Positions 24,676 through 32,225 of a stretch of DNA of 41,641 nt are shown in pieces (within the stretch, counting starts at the first letter, position 1; each line of letters opens with the position of its first letter). The notes under the pieces were generated by a model that saw only the letters and a program-made list of their open reading frames with translations, searched no databases and was not told the origin of the DNA. Location: positions 1 through 41,641 of the forward strand of contig NZ_SMNT01000046.1 in assembly GCF_004348265.1 (NCBI RefSeq), written 5' to 3'. Made by a program: the position numbers and the translations under genes. The DNA is from Methylobacterium segetis. Lineage in GTDB: Bacteria; Pseudomonadota; Alphaproteobacteria; Rhizobiales; Beijerinckiaceae.

Positions 24676-25287
24676 ATGAAGGGCCTGCACCTCGCCACTC
24701 TCGCGGCCGCCGCGATCCTCGTGCCCGCAGCCGCCTCGGCGCAGGCCGGGTCGGGCAAGCCGGCGAATCTGTGCCAGGAACTCGTCGCCTACGTGCATCC
24801 GCCCGCACCCGCGCAGGCGCCGGCCGCGCCGGCGGCCGGTCAGCCGGCTGCGGGGCAGCCAAATTCGGGGCAGCCAAGTGCGGGCCAGCCCGGGGCGGGC
24901 CAGCCGACATCCGCCGTGCAGGCACCGGCTCCGGGCCAGCAATCCGGGGGCCCCTCGGCAGCCGCGGGCGAGACGCAGCAGAAATCCGGCATGAGCGGCC
25001 CCGTGGCCCAGAACGGGCCCGGCGCCTCCGGCCCGCAGGGCGCCGCGCAGGCCGATGCCAAGGCGACGGCTCCGCAAGCGGCCGCCGCGCCCGCGGCGCC
25101 GGCCGCCCCGCCGCCCCTGAAGCCGACGCCGGAGATGATCGAGCGGGTCGACGCGGCCGCGCGCGACAACAGCATCGCGGCCTGCCGCGACGCCGCCCGG
25201 GCCATGCGGGTCGCCGGCATCCCGATGCCCGCGCCGCTCCTCGCGCTTTCGGCCCTCGACCCGAAATTCTTCACGCCCGCCCAGTAA
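24676..25287 (+). CDS. Exported Pro/Ala/Gly-rich repeat protein, unknown function
   Basis: A 203-residue protein with a Sec signal peptide (MKGLHLATLAAAAILVPAAASAQA) and a conserved-looking cysteine just after it (NLCQELVAYV). Residues 55-79 are five GQPxx pentapeptide units, followed by a long low-complexity Ala/Pro/Gly/Gln stretch to about residue 150. The C-terminal 50 residues (MIERVDAAARDNSIAACRDAARAMRVAG) form a compact predicted helical domain with another cysteine. The two Cys could form a disulfide between the ends. It is the last gene of the fdh run and has a good Shine-Dalgarno sequence (AAGGACGGAG). The family was not recognised. Confidence 0.75.
   Translation: MKGLHLATLAAAAILVPAAASAQAGSGKPANLCQELVAYVHPPAPAQAPAAPAAGQPAAGQPNSGQPSAGQPGAGQPTSAVQAPAPGQQSGGPSAAAGETQQKSGMSGPVAQNGPGASGPQGAAQADAKATAPQAAAAPAAPAAPPPLKPTPEMIERVDAAARDNSIAACRDAARAMRVAGIPMPAPLLALSALDPKFFTPAQ
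24838..24912 (+). repeat. Five 15-bp tandem repeat units in the GQP-rich coding region
   Basis: Five consecutive 15-bp units starting at 24838, 24853, 24868, 24883 and 24898 each encode GQP plus two small residues (AA, NS, SA, GA, TS). The first two to three codons of each unit are nearly constant and the last two vary. The copy number may differ between strains through slippage. Confidence 0.85.
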
Positions 25288-25329
25288 GGCCGGAGCCGCG
25301 GCGGGCGGCCCCCTGACGGCGCGGGCCGC

Positions 25330-27000
25330 TCACCGCACCACGTCGATCACCTCGTAGCCGTGCCCGAAATTGAGGGTGTGCAACCCCAGCCCCTCGACCG
25401 GGGCACGGGGCTCGATCGTCGTCACCCGCGTCTGCGCATAGGCGTCCGCCGAGAGGGTCTCGACGGTGCAGAGCGAGAGCGCGCCGCCGTAGCTCCGCGA
25501 GCAATCCTGCGCCGGCCGCCACAGCTTCCCGCCGAGGCGGAAGAGATTCCCGGCGGGCCGCGCCGAGGTCGCGTCGATGAGGGCGGGATCGATCGGGGCG
25601 GGCCGCCAGGGGCCGGCAATGTCGGGAGCCGTGTAGAGGCGGAGCGTGTCGTTGCGCGAGCCGTGGCGCTCGCGCACCGCGGCGAACATCCACCAGACGC
25701 CGTCCTGGCAGTGGAGGGTCGCGTCGGAGGCGTCGACACCGTCCACCAGCACGGCGACCTTCTCCCAGATGTCCGGCACGCGCACGGCCCGGTAGAGGCA
25801 GATCTGGCGGCTGTTGCAGCTCTCCGGCACCATCCAATGGGCGCCGGCATGCTCGATCACGTGGGGGTAGGAGAGGTGGTGCGCCTCCTCCAGCACGGGC
25901 CGAACCTGCGAGATCCGGCCCGCCTCGTCGAGGGTGCCGACCGAGATCAGCCCCTTGCGCGTGCCGAACGGGAATTCCTCCATGATCACGTAGGTCGTCC
26001 CCCCGGCGGCGAGCAGGAAGGGATCGGCGTAGAAGCGCTGCCCGTCATCCGGCAGGAAGGCGTAGCCCGCCTCCGGCAGCTTGAGGGTCCGGGCGAGGAG
26101 ATCCGCGTCGCGGGTGCGGCGGGCGCCGACCCGCCAGCGCGGCGCCTCGCGGCTGAGCTTCGTCAGCGTTCGCGCGATCTTGGTCCGCACGGCCCGCGCG
26201 GCGAAGGCCGCGAGGTCGGCCGGGGCGACGGCGTGCCCGGCGGGCGCATCGTGTTGCCCGCCGGACGCCGTGCCCTCCCGCACCGCCCTGAGGCAGAGGC
26301 CGAGCAGCACGCCGAAGGCATTGTCGAGCCGCTCCGTGAGGACGGGACGACCGGCGATCTCCGGACGCGCGGTCTCGGCGCGGGCGGCACCGTCGATCGA
26401 GAGGCTGAGGCGCGCCGGCTGCATCACGCGGTCGAGCAACACGTCCTCGTCGGCGCTGCCGTCGTAGAGCGGGCGCAAGCTCGGCCGATCCGCCTGCGCC
26501 GGAGCACCGGACAGGTCGAGCACCAGATCGGCGGCCTCGGCGGGCGAGGCGAGGGGGCAGACGCGCCGGATCGCGTCGGCCGAGACGGGTTCGGCGGCCC
26601 GCTCGCCGCGCAGGCGGAAGACGAGCCGCTCGAGATCGAGAAGGAGGCTCAGCCCGGCGGGGAGGGGGCGGCCCCGCGCCGACAGGTCGAGGGCGACACG
26701 ATACCGGCCGGTCGCCGCGATCTCGTCGAGGAGCCAGAGGTGCCAGCGCCAGAGCCGGCGGGGATCGAGGCGGATGACGAGCCGCGCCGCCGGTGCCGCG
26801 TCGGCCGCCTCACCCGGAGCCTCGTCCTGCACCACGCTCCGATCCGCGCCCCCGTGCCCGGCATCCTCCCCGCCCATCCCGCCACCCAACATCGTCCGTC
26901 CCCTCGGGTGCCCCCCGCCTCGGTCCGCCGCCGCGGTATCGGGGAACCCTCGTTCGAAACTCGGCCCGCCACCCGCCGCCATCTCAGCCGAATCCGTCAC
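25330..27000 (-). CDS. GINT-type glycosyltransferase family protein
   Basis: A 556-residue protein starting with GTG 27000, which overlaps the acyltransferase stop as GTGA. The first 60 residues are low-complexity Gly-rich. Residues about 70-270 resemble a formyltransferase-like N-terminal domain (LVIRLDPRRLWRWHLWLLDEI, then LVLDLSGAP). Residues about 300-556 form a beta-propeller-like region with YADPFLL, YVIMEEF, HLSYPHVIEHAGAHWMVPES, WWMFAAV and RPAQDCSRSYGGALS. This matches the bacterial relatives of the plant glucosamine inositolphosphorylceramide transferase N-terminal domain. It probably transfers a sugar or modifies a polysaccharide at the inner membrane; the exact substrate is unknown. 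It is the last gene of a coupled four-gene operon. Confidence 0.8.
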   Translation of the reverse strand: MTDSAEMAAGGGPSFERGFPDTAAADRGGGHPRGRTMLGGGMGGEDAGHGGADRSVVQDEAPGEAADAAPAARLVIRLDPRRLWRWHLWLLDEIAATGRYRVALDLSARGRPLPAGLSLLLDLERLVFRLRGERAAEPVSADAIRRVCPLASPAEAADLVLDLSGAPAQADRPSLRPLYDGSADEDVLLDRVMQPARLSLSIDGAARAETARPEIAGRPVLTERLDNAFGVLLGLCLRAVREGTASGGQHDAPAGHAVAPADLAAFAARAVRTKIARTLTKLSREAPRWRVGARRTRDADLLARTLKLPEAGYAFLPDDGQRFYADPFLLAAGGTTYVIMEEFPFGTRKGLISVGTLDEAGRISQVRPVLEEAHHLSYPHVIEHAGAHWMVPESCNSRQICLYRAVRVPDIWEKVAVLVDGVDASDATLHCQDGVWWMFAAVRERHGSRNDTLRLYTAPDIAGPWRPAPIDPALIDATSARPAGNLFRLGGKLWRPAQDCSRSYGGALSLCTVETLSADAYAQTRVTTIEPRAPVEGLGLHTLNFGHGYEVIDVVR

Positions 27001-28223
27001 GCGGCCCCCCGGTTGAGGGCCGGCTCCGATGCGGAATGATCGAGGGGATTTTCCTGCGCGCTCACATGCGAGCCGAAACGTCGCCTGAGGGCGAAGAACG
27101 GGCGCTCGACGAGGCGGTAGGAGAGTTCGGCGAAGGCGAAGGAGAGCATCCAGCCGACGGCCATCGCCGCCGCGAAGCGCCAGCCCGCGCCGGGCAGGAG
27201 CGCCTCGCCGGCGGCCAGGCCCGCGAGGTGCCAGAGGTAGAGCGCGTAGCTGAGGCGCCCGATGCGGAGGGCGACGGGCCCGTCGAGAAGCGCCTTCAGC
27301 CGGGACCAGCCGGGCGCGACGGTGCCCGCCAGCACGAGCGGCACGAGCGCGATCTCCTGGATCGTGTAGCGCAGCGTGTTCCGGAACAGTTCGTCGCGGA
27401 TCAGGAAGCTCGCGAGGATCGCGCCGGCACCCGCGGCGACGATCGCGGGCCGCGTGGCGGCGGCCACGAAGCGCGCGCCGGAGGGCGAGCGCCACGCGAG
27501 CGCGGTCACCGCCCCGAACAGGATCGCGTCGATCCGGCACTCGGTTGCCATGCCCGTATAGGCGGTGGCGATCTCGGGATGCCGGAGGCAGACGAGGACG
27601 CGCACGACGAGCGAGAGGGCGCAGAGCGCGAGCAGGCCGGGAATGGCGAGGGCGCGGCGCCGGAGCAGCAGGGGCAGGAGGAGCGGGTAGACGAGGTAGA
27701 AATGCTCCTCGACGGCGAGCGACCAGAGCTGCCCGCCCAGCCCCTGCATCAGCTCCTTGTGGAAGATCGACAGGTAGTTGGCGAGGTAGGCGAGCGCCCC
27801 GATCACCCCGAGCGGGTGCAGCGCGTGGCCCCCGGCCACCCAGACCGCGCCGGTGATCGAGATGAAGACGACGAGGGGCGGGTAGAGCCGCAGGAAGCGG
27901 CGCATGTAGAACGCGCCCGTCGCGATGCCGCCCGTGCGCGACCGCTCCTCGAGAAGGAGGCTCGTGATCAGGAAGCCGCTGACGAAGAAGAAGATCGTCA
28001 CCCCGAACACGCCCGGGATCACGTTCTGAAGCCCGGAATGCGAGGCCATCACGAGGAGGATGCTGACGGCGCGGAACCCGTCGAGCCCCGGGATGCGCAG
28101 GCCCGTCTCGCCGCCCGCGTGCGAGCCGGCGCGGTCGCGGCCTTCGGGGCGGGTCGAGGGCATGGACGCGGTTCCTGCGCGGGACCCCGGCGGCCGACCG
28201 GGCGGGGCAGGGGGGCGGGTCAT
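26997..28223 (-). CDS. Membrane acyltransferase family 3 (OafA/ExoZ-like)
   Basis: A 408-residue multi-pass protein with about ten hydrophobic segments. IPGLDGFRAVSILLVMASHSG at about residue 40 contains the catalytic-type histidine of acyltransferase-3 proteins. FFFVSGFLITSLLL and QLWSLAVEEHFYLVYPLL are the other family hallmarks, and LSYALYLWH lies toward the C-terminus. It should transfer acetyl or another acyl group to a surface polysaccharide at the inner membrane. The N-terminal 40 residues are Pro/Arg-rich and unlikely to be membrane-embedded. ATG 28223 overlaps the GH5 stop as ATGA; the frame is open further upstream but lies within the GH5 gene. Confidence 0.9.
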   Translation of the reverse strand: MTRPPAPPGRPPGSRAGTASMPSTRPEGRDRAGSHAGGETGLRIPGLDGFRAVSILLVMASHSGLQNVIPGVFGVTIFFFVSGFLITSLLLEERSRTGGIATGAFYMRRFLRLYPPLVVFISITGAVWVAGGHALHPLGVIGALAYLANYLSIFHKELMQGLGGQLWSLAVEEHFYLVYPLLLPLLLRRRALAIPGLLALCALSLVVRVLVCLRHPEIATAYTGMATECRIDAILFGAVTALAWRSPSGARFVAAATRPAIVAAGAGAILASFLIRDELFRNTLRYTIQEIALVPLVLAGTVAPGWSRLKALLDGPVALRIGRLSYALYLWHLAGLAAGEALLPGAGWRFAAAMAVGWMLSFAFAELSYRLVERPFFALRRRFGSHVSAQENPLDHSASEPALNRGAA

Positions 28224-29509
28224 CGCGGCGCCCCCGCGCCCGCCTGCGGATCGGTCCTGAGGCCGAGGGCGCGCAAGGTCGTGCGGTCGAGGACCGAGCC
28301 GCCATCCTCGGCGACGAGCGACATGCCGCCGTAGCCGCCGAGCGCCCAGAAGGCCCAGCCGAACGAGCGCTGCTCGGCGAGGTCGCGGATGTCGCGCAGC
28401 CACGTCTCGTAGGAGAGCGGATCGGAGGCGCGATAGGGCCCGTAGGTCCGGGTCGCGCCGAACTCGCCGAGAAAGATGCGGTCGCCGGGAATCGCGTTGC
28501 GGCGCGCCCACTCGCCGACCTTATCGAAGGCCTGCGCGATCCGGGACCGGTCGAACCCCTCGGCCAGATAGGCGCGCACCTGCGCCTGGGCCTGCGCCAG
28601 GGCCGCGCGGCGCCGGGCGGGATCGAGGCTCGCGTCGCCCTCGACGTTGCCGCGCACCACGTCGAGGACGATCGGCGCCGGCACGCTGGGGGCCGGATAG
28701 GGCATCTCGGAGAGGTAGCGCCACATCTCGGAGCCCTTGGAGTCCGAGACGACCCCCTGGTGGGTGAACGGGTAGGGCTCGTAGAAGTGGAAGGAGTAGA
28801 GGACGCGGCTCCCGCGGAACGGCGCGGGGTCGAGGGCGATGAGCCCGAACCGGTCGCCGCCATGCGCTCCCGTCAGCACGACGAGGAGGTCCGGCGCCTC
28901 CCCGCGGATCGTGGCGTGAAGGCGCTCGCACATCGTCTGCCAGCGCCGGACCGACGAGGAATCGTAGCCGTAGGGCGGCTCGTTCATGGGCTCGAAGGCG
29001 ACGGCGGCGCTGCCGAGCCCGCCGAGCAGGCGCGCGGTGCGGCGGACGAGCTCGACGTAGCGCAGGAAGATCGGGTCCTCCGTCGAGCGCAGCCAGTTCA
29101 CCGGATCGTAGCGGGGCACCTGCGTGTTCGGGTGGAGATCGACCACCACGGCGAGGCCGGCCGAGAGGAAGCGCCGCACGGTCGCCGTCAGCCGGGCGTC
29201 GAGGGCGTCGCGCGCGGCTCCTTCGAGCTGGAGGAAGGGGCCGGGATCGAGGGTGAGACGGACGAAGTCGAAGCCCGCGGCGGCGACGTTGCGGATCACC
29301 GCGTCCGACAGCGCGTAGGATTCGCCCGAGAAGGGCTCGGCCGCGTAGCGCGTGCGGTCCGCCGGGTCGAGGCGGCCCCAGTTCAGCATCGTGTGGACGC
29401 CGACCCCGCGCCGGAAGCTTGTTCCGGGAGTGGCCGCGCCGGGAGAGGCCGCGCCAACGGCCGGCGCGAAGCCCGCGAGGAGGGCGAGGGCGAGGAGAAG
29501 CGCCCTCAT
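28220..29509 (-). CDS. Exported GH5-family glycoside hydrolase
   Basis: A 429-residue protein with a Sec signal peptide (MRALLLALALLAGFAPAVGA). N176-E177 in FEPMNEP is the predicted acid/base, and E349 in IFLGEFGATRTYG is the predicted nucleophile, both typical of GH5 cellulase-like enzymes. Conserved helpers include VVVDLHPN (residues 121-128) and SFHFYEP (about 239-245). It probably cleaves a beta-glycan in the periplasm or outside the cell, here most plausibly the polysaccharide made by neighbouring genes, for length control or turnover. Both its junctions are ATGA overlaps, so it is expressed together with the polymerase-like and acyltransferase genes. Confidence 0.9.
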   Translation of the reverse strand: MRALLLALALLAGFAPAVGAASPGAATPGTSFRRGVGVHTMLNWGRLDPADRTRYAAEPFSGESYALSDAVIRNVAAAGFDFVRLTLDPGPFLQLEGAARDALDARLTATVRRFLSAGLAVVVDLHPNTQVPRYDPVNWLRSTEDPIFLRYVELVRRTARLLGGLGSAAVAFEPMNEPPYGYDSSSVRRWQTMCERLHATIRGEAPDLLVVLTGAHGGDRFGLIALDPAPFRGSRVLYSFHFYEPYPFTHQGVVSDSKGSEMWRYLSEMPYPAPSVPAPIVLDVVRGNVEGDASLDPARRRAALAQAQAQVRAYLAEGFDRSRIAQAFDKVGEWARRNAIPGDRIFLGEFGATRTYGPYRASDPLSYETWLRDIRDLAEQRSFGWAFWALGGYGGMSLVAEDGGSVLDRTTLRALGLRTDPQAGAGAPR

Positions 29510-30780
29510 GGCCGCAAGCCCGCTGCGCCGGGGCGGAGGCGCGGGGCCGCGGCGGGGTGGAAGGCGATGGCCAGCGACAGGATCAGGAAGACGGACGGCG
29601 TCTTGCTCGACAGGCCGTTGTTGCTCAGCGCGGCCGCGAAGAAGATCACCGTCCCGAGGATCGCGCTGCCCTGGGCGCCCCGCAGGATCGTCACGACGAG
29701 GCGCCCGAGCATCAGGGCGAAGAAGCCCGCCCCGATGAGCCCGAACTGGACGATGAGCACGACGACGGAGCTCTCGATATAGGGCAGCTTGAACTGCTCG
29801 AAGGCGAGCTTGCGCACGGCCTCGATGTCGCCGCCGAGGAGAAGCTCGTTCCACGAGAGGTAGGAGAGCACGCCGTAGACGTCGACGCGCGCCCTCGCAT
29901 TGCCGTCCGCCATGCCCTCCGAGAACCGGTCGAGCGCCCCGGCCGCGACGAGGGCGCCGAGGAGGACCGGGCCGACGAGCAGCACGCCGAGGATGACGAG
30001 GACGCGGCGCTCCTGGCGGCGCCCGGCCGGCAGGCCGGCGCCGATGCCGGCGACGAGGAGGGCGACGGCGCCGAGGCTCGCGAGCAGCGTGGCGGTGCGC
30101 GCGCCCGACGCGACGCAGCCCACGAGCAGCAGCGCGCAGGCGGCGAACCGGAGCCGCCGGGACCAGGGTGTGGCTGCGGCGAAGCCGATCCCGGCCGCGC
30201 ACCACATGCCGAGCTCGAGCGGGTGCGAGGACAGGCCGGTCGGCCGGAACACCGCCTCGCTCTCGACGAAGGGCATCAGCCGGAACCGGAGCACGAATTC
30301 GACGATGGCGAGCGCCGCGCAGGCGAGCAGGTAGCAGACGAGGGCTTGCCCGATGCCCCGCCGCCAGGGCGCGGGGAAGACGAACATCAGCGCGAGCGTC
30401 GCCAGGGTGACGTAGGTGTCGAGCACGTAGCCGACCGAGGCGCTGCGCCCCGTCACCGTGGCGAAGGCGAGCAGGCCGGTGCAGGCCGCGCAGAAGGCGA
30501 GGAGCGCCCGCACCACCCGCAGCTCCCAGGCCGTCAGGTCGATGCGCTGCGTGAGGAGGCTCGCCGCCCCGACCGCGAGGAAGCCCCAGAAGGTGGGGTG
30601 GATCTTCTCGACGATCGAGCCGCCGTCGCCCGTGTAGCTCATCACGAGGTCGACGAGCAGCGGGTTCAGGGCCACGCGCGCCAGCACGAGCACCGCGAAG
30701 GCCAGGAACAGGGCCGACAATAGCGGGGTCGCCCGCGCTGCCGAGGGCAGGACACCGGCCGGGCCGATGGCGGTCACCAT
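29506..30780 (-). CDS. O-antigen ligase/polymerase-like membrane protein
   Basis: A 424-residue integral membrane protein with about ten to twelve hydrophobic segments. The stretch FRPTGLSSHPLELGMWCAAG followed by GARTATLLASLGAVALLVAG resembles the large periplasmic-loop region of Wzy/WaaL-type proteins. Later, MADGNARARVDVYGVLSYLSWNELLLGG is the second conserved loop. It probably polymerises repeat units or ligates a glycan. ATG 30780 is chosen because GAGG lies five bases upstream; ATG 30804 and GTG 30825 are alternatives. It is first in the operon and divergent from the glycosyltransferase at 31030. Confidence 0.82.
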   Translation of the reverse strand: MVTAIGPAGVLPSAARATPLLSALFLAFAVLVLARVALNPLLVDLVMSYTGDGGSIVEKIHPTFWGFLAVGAASLLTQRIDLTAWELRVVRALLAFCAACTGLLAFATVTGRSASVGYVLDTYVTLATLALMFVFPAPWRRGIGQALVCYLLACAALAIVEFVLRFRLMPFVESEAVFRPTGLSSHPLELGMWCAAGIGFAAATPWSRRLRFAACALLLVGCVASGARTATLLASLGAVALLVAGIGAGLPAGRRQERRVLVILGVLLVGPVLLGALVAAGALDRFSEGMADGNARARVDVYGVLSYLSWNELLLGGDIEAVRKLAFEQFKLPYIESSVVVLIVQFGLIGAGFFALMLGRLVVTILRGAQGSAILGTVIFFAAALSNNGLSSKTPSVFLILSLAIAFHPAAAPRLRPGAAGLRP

Positions 30781-30911
30781 CTCTCCCTCACGCTCACGCG
30801 CCATTCTCGTTTCGCCCGCTAACACGAGGGAAACATGAAGAGGTTAAGATGTGCCGATTATCCACAATCCCGAACCTTCCTCGCCAGATGGCGATTGCTG
30901 TGCTCTAATCT

Positions 30912-30954
30912 GGAGTGCTGCACTCCGCACCTGCGGACAGCACATTCCGTCCGC
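30912..30954. promoter_or_regulatory. Two inverted repeats in the divergent polysaccharide control region
   Basis: GGAGTGC (30912-30918) and GCACTCC (30920-30926) pair around a single T. GCGGAC (30933-30938) and GTCCGC (30949-30954) pair around ten bases. Both lie in the 249-bp region between two divergent operons, 5' of the glycosyltransferase start at 31030. They are candidate operators. I saw no convincing -35/-10 pair here. Confidence 0.4.
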
Positions 30955-30978
30955 TGAACGCGACGATTGTCTTGCCTC

Positions 30979-31014
30979 GCCGTCGCATCCCCTGAGGCCG
31001 TCGCATCCCCTGAG
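30979..31014 (+). repeat. Perfect 18-bp direct tandem duplication
   Basis: The 18-bp unit GCCGTCGCATCCCCTGAG occurs twice in a row at 30979-30996 and 30997-31014. It ends 15 bases before the chosen glycosyltransferase ATG at 31030. It would be coding only if translation began at the upstream TTG/GTG-type starts, so it most likely belongs to the 5' leader. Confidence 0.9.
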
Positions 31015-31029
31015 CCGGAGATCCCTCCC

Positions 31030-32190
31030 ATGCCGCCGTCCGGCCAAGCGACCGGTCCTCTGCGCGTGCTCTGCGTGACGCCGACCGGTCCGGACGGGCG
31101 GGGCGGCATCGACCGGCTCTACAGCTACCTGCGCATCGGCGAGGCTCTCTGCTGGTCGGGCATCGACCTGCGGTTCGTCGCCTCCCGCGGGCCGGTCGAG
31201 GGCGCGCTCTGGCCGCTCGCCTTCCCGAGGTATCTCGCCGGCATCGCGTGGCGCCTCGCGCGGTTTCGTCCCCACATCGTGCACCTCAACTTCGCCAATC
31301 GCGGCAGCGCGTGGCGAAAAGTCGTGCTCCTGCATCTCGCCAAGCTCTTTGGCGCGCGCGTGGCCGCCCATCTCCACGACGCGGTGCCGGAGGCCGGCAT
31401 CCGGAGCGGGAGCGTCGAGGGGCGCCTGTTCCTCGCGATCTGCCGGGGCGCCGACCGCCTCCTCGTGCTCGGGCGCCCGACCGCCGATCTCGTCGCCCGC
31501 CACGGCGTGGCGCGGGAGCGGATCCGCGTCCTCCTCAACGGCACCCCCGATTTCGCCGACGCCGCCCCCCTGCCGAAGGGCGGGGCGGCGGGAGGCCCCG
31601 TCGAGATCCTGCTCGCCGGCCGGCTCGGCCCGCGCAAGGGCGCGGCCGTCCTCATCGAGGCCCTGGCGCTGCTGGCCGCCCGCGGCGTCGACGGCTGGCA
31701 TTGCACGATCGCGGGGGACGGCGACGTCGAGACCTACGCATCGCTCGCGCGCGAGCGGGGCCTTGAGGACCGCATCCGCTTCACGGGATGGCTCGACTCG
31801 CCCGCCGTGCACGACCTGATGCGCCGGGCCGACATCGTGGCGCTGCCCTCGCTCGTGGAGGCGCTGCCGCTCAGCCTCATCGAGGGAGCCTGCGCGGGCG
31901 CGGCGCTCCTGGCGACCGACATCAGCAACACGTCCGAGATCGTCGTCGACGGGGTCAACGGTCACCTCCTGCCGCGCGACCCGGCCGCCTTCGCCGACGC
32001 GATCGCAGGCTGCCTGTCCGACCGCGCGCGGCTCGGCCGCCTGCAGGTCGCCGCCCGCCGCCATTTTCTCGACGCCTTCACGATCGAGGCGTTCGAGACG
32101 GACCTGTGCCGGATCTACACGGATCTCGCCGGGAGGGCCGGCACGCGCGGTGCAACGTCGGCGGAACTTGCGGTCGGCGAGCGCGCCTGA
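31030..32190 (+). CDS. Glycosyltransferase family 4 (GT-B)
   Basis: A 386-residue retaining-type glycosyltransferase. The N-terminal Rossmann half has LRVLCVTPTGPDGRGGIDRLY with the glycine-rich acceptor loop. The C-terminal half has ILLAGRLGPRKGAAVLIEAL, GDGDVETY and SLVEALPLSLIEGACAGAALLATDIS, which includes the donor-binding ExxxxxxxE motif of GT4 enzymes. It should add a sugar from a nucleotide donor to a lipid-linked glycan at the cytoplasmic face. ATG 31030 is favoured over the in-frame start at 30967 because the extra residues would be the translated tandem duplication and lie outside the conserved fold. GGAG lies nine bases upstream. The amidotransferase follows 35 bp downstream. Confidence 0.88.
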   Translation: MPPSGQATGPLRVLCVTPTGPDGRGGIDRLYSYLRIGEALCWSGIDLRFVASRGPVEGALWPLAFPRYLAGIAWRLARFRPHIVHLNFANRGSAWRKVVLLHLAKLFGARVAAHLHDAVPEAGIRSGSVEGRLFLAICRGADRLLVLGRPTADLVARHGVARERIRVLLNGTPDFADAAPLPKGGAAGGPVEILLAGRLGPRKGAAVLIEALALLAARGVDGWHCTIAGDGDVETYASLARERGLEDRIRFTGWLDSPAVHDLMRRADIVALPSLVEALPLSLIEGACAGAALLATDISNTSEIVVDGVNGHLLPRDPAAFADAIAGCLSDRARLGRLQVAARRHFLDAFTIEAFETDLCRIYTDLAGRAGTRGATSAELAVGERA

Positions 32191-32225
32191 GGGAGCGGGT
32201 CGCCCCACTTCGGGACGGGCAGGGC

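Noticed and set aside
24838..24912. CRISPR-like repeat array
   Set aside because: Units are 15 bp with no spacers and lie in frame inside a coding region, encoding a GQPxx linker.
19663..25077. A minus-strand open frame of about 1,800 codons across the formate dehydrogenase genes
   Set aside because: It is antisense to genes with clear motifs, has the low-complexity Ala/Arg/Val/Asp composition typical of shadow frames in GC-rich DNA, and shows no domain I recognise.
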